This document shows, piece after piece, positions 23,964 through 25,013 of a DNA stretch of 25,013 bases. Position numbers and translations under genes: made by a program. The DNA comes from an uncultured Dorea sp. (GTDB lineage Bacteria > Bacillota > Clostridia > Lachnospirales > Lachnospiraceae): contig CAJTUQ010000024.1 of the NCBI GenBank assembly GCA_910579335.1, forward strand, positions 1 through 25,013, given 5' to 3'. The first letter of the stretch is position 1. Each line of letters begins with the position of its first letter. The notes beneath the pieces are model-generated. The model had not been told where the DNA came from. It saw only the letters and a program-made list of their open reading frames with translations, and ran no database searches.

Positions 23964-23992
23964 ATTATAATACCGCCGGCATGCAAAATCAA
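23964..23992 (-). promoter_or_regulatory. promoter of ilvE
   Basis: Minus strand: TTGATT (23992-23987), 17-bp spacer, perfect TATAAT (23969-23964), about 45 bp upstream of the ATG. It gives ilvE transcription independent of ilvN-gtrA. Confidence 0.65.
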
Positions 23993-24039
23993 GAGTGCGC
24001 TCTGTTTTTTTGCAAATATCCTGAAATGTATGTCTGACC

Positions 24040-24450
24040 TTATCTGTCCTCCTGACGGAACACAACGAATCTCTGCCCGAAATAATTCAAAACCACAAAC
24101 AAACACATCCCGGCAAACATAGCAGCATTATCCCGCACAGCTACAGAATATCCCTGCAGGACATAATGCACGCACGGCTTTGCCACGCCGTATGAAAGGC
24201 CGTAGCAAACAGTGATGTTCAGCACAAAGCATAGCACTTCCCTGACAGATTTTCTGCCGCTTTTAAACGTAAAATATTTATTTAAAAAATAACTTACAAT
24301 GCTCCCTATAATGTAATTCAGCGCCGAGGCGGCCCAATATCCTGTATGCAGGATATTGTAGCACAAAAACATCACGCTTGTCCCGACCAGCGTGTTGATT
24401 ACACCTACGATTAAGAACTTAACTGTCACCCAGTCTACAACCTTTTTCAT
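24040..24450 (-). CDS. GtrA-like membrane protein
   Basis: The 136-aa product has four hydrophobic helices (about 11-30, 38-57, 71-90, 107-125) and the GtrA/DPMS-like pattern: KFLIVGVINTLVG at the first helix, SYFLNKYFTFKS after the second, and FVVLNYFGQRFVVFR at the end. GtrA proteins are thought to flip undecaprenyl- or polyprenyl-linked sugars across the membrane for surface glycan modification. No glycosyltransferase gene is nearby, which is unusual, as GtrA often pairs with one. It lies 24 bp behind ilvN and 121 bp ahead of ilvE on the same strand, so it seems to have been inserted between the branched-chain genes. ATG has a GGTGGAAG site. Confidence 0.88.
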   Translation of the reverse strand: MKKVVDWVTVKFLIVGVINTLVGTSVMFLCYNILHTGYWAASALNYIIGSIVSYFLNKYFTFKSGRKSVREVLCFVLNITVCYGLSYGVAKPCVHYVLQGYSVAVRDNAAMFAGMCLFVVLNYFGQRFVVFRQEDR

Positions 24451-24474
24451 CTTCCACCCGATTCATCTTTCCTT

Positions 24475-24987
24475 TTATCTCTCCATCATACTGATGGATT
24501 CAATACCGACGCTTCCGCCCCTCACTACTTCGATAATTTTAAATTCCTCTTTCATAAGCTTCACTACCGCATCATTTTTCGTGGCAGTCTGCACAAACTC
24601 TAAAAGCAGGCTGTCCTTCCCGTAATCAATAACCTTTGCCTTAAAGGTTTCCGCTATCTGGAAGCACTCGACCTTGTCTTGCGCAGTGCATTTTTTTACC
24701 TTAATGTACATTATCTCTTTCATCCGCACAAAAACATTCGTAAAATCAATAACCTTGATGACCTCCACAAGCCGGTTTAGCTGCTTTTTTATCTGCTCGA
24801 AGGTTTCGTCATCACTCACTGTCGCAATTGTCATCCTCGAAATTGTAGGATCCTCCGTCGTACCCACCGTCAGGCTGTCAATGTTGTAGGACTTCCCGGA
24901 AAACAATCCGGATATTTTTGACAGTACGCCATCCTGATTCTCCACATACAGCGAAAGCCACCGCTTTTTCATTCCATTTCCGTTCAT
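24475..24987 (-). CDS. ilvN: acetolactate synthase small (regulatory) subunit
   Basis: The regulatory subunit binds valine and stimulates the catalytic acetolactate synthase (IlvB), first step of valine/leucine/isoleucine synthesis. The 170-aa product has an N-terminal ACT domain (about 9-80: WLSLYVENQDGVLSKISGLFSGKSYNIDSLTVGTTED, split over two lines of the fold) and a C-terminal ALS small-subunit domain (about 85-165). The ilvB gene is not in the window and may lie upstream beyond the right edge. ATG at 24987 has a GGGGGAA site; an in-frame ATG five codons on is an alternative with a poorer site. Confidence 0.94.
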   Translation of the reverse strand: MNGNGMKKRWLSLYVENQDGVLSKISGLFSGKSYNIDSLTVGTTEDPTISRMTIATVSDDETFEQIKKQLNRLVEVIKVIDFTNVFVRMKEIMYIKVKKCTAQDKVECFQIAETFKAKVIDYGKDSLLLEFVQTATKNDAVVKLMKEEFKIIEVVRGGSVGIESISMMER

Positions 24988-25013
24988 ATCATCTTCCCCC
25001 TTCTCTTAACAGT

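Overview
The window looks like chromosome from an anaerobic Firmicute of the Clostridia, most likely the Lachnospiraceae. This is inferred from moderate GC, strong AGGAGG-type ribosome binding sites, TTGACA/TATAAT promoters, and typical family members: a CBS-domain inorganic pyrophosphatase, a C-GCAxxG-C-C redox protein, a MMPL exporter with a heptad-repeat partner, and a YtrA-type regulator with its ABC transporter. No rRNA, tRNA, CRISPR array, insertion sequence or prophage gene was seen. Coding density is high and no gene-free stretch exceeds about 250 bp.

Layout, left to right. (1) 1-3400, minus strand: an amino-acid/peptide catabolic module of proline racemase-family enzyme, RidA, a GntR/FCD regulator, and an M24 (Xaa-Pro/creatinase-type) peptidase whose frame is broken and which runs off the left edge. 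Two identical 13-bp palindromes (TTGGTAGTACCAA), each with a weaker second copy nearby, lie before the racemase and before the peptidase. (2) 3471-6659, minus: an unknown 100-aa protein with its own promoter, a GNAT acetyltransferase coupled to rarA, and a membrane-anchored polysaccharide deacetylase. (3) 6692-8131, plus: a MATE exporter, convergent with (4) 8128-10417, minus: CBS/DRTGG pyrophosphatase and a flavin reductase-like protein. The two convergent stop codons overlap inside the loop of one shared terminator. (5) 10584-11258, plus: a two-S1-domain RNA-binding protein. (6) 11383-15530, minus: a likely operon of methyltransferase, hslO (Hsp33), nadE and a C-GCAxxG-C-C protein. It has redox/NAD content and ends at a large bidirectional terminator.

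(7) 15596-20799: a TetR-controlled efflux unit. A MMPL/RND-type transporter and an exported heptad-repeat (xxxLxxG) protein are transcribed leftwards, with tetR divergent. The shared promoter region holds four copies of a 15-bp palindrome, two of them on the -35 boxes of the opposing promoters. The heptad-repeat gene carries an apparent +1 frameshift at a four-base homopolymer just after its signal peptide. (8) 20824-22777, minus: YtrA-type GntR regulator, ABC ATPase and permease, with an 18-bp-arm inverted repeat over the promoter. (9) 22811-24987, minus: ilvN, a GtrA-like membrane protein and ilvE, i.e. branched-chain amino-acid biosynthesis interrupted by an unrelated-looking GtrA gene.

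Most genes are housekeeping or common accessory functions. The most interesting material is regulatory: the FCD operator pairs, the four-site TetR array, the YtrA operator and the stop-codon-in-loop terminator. The two broken reading frames are also notable. I found no convincing evidence for a wholly new system.
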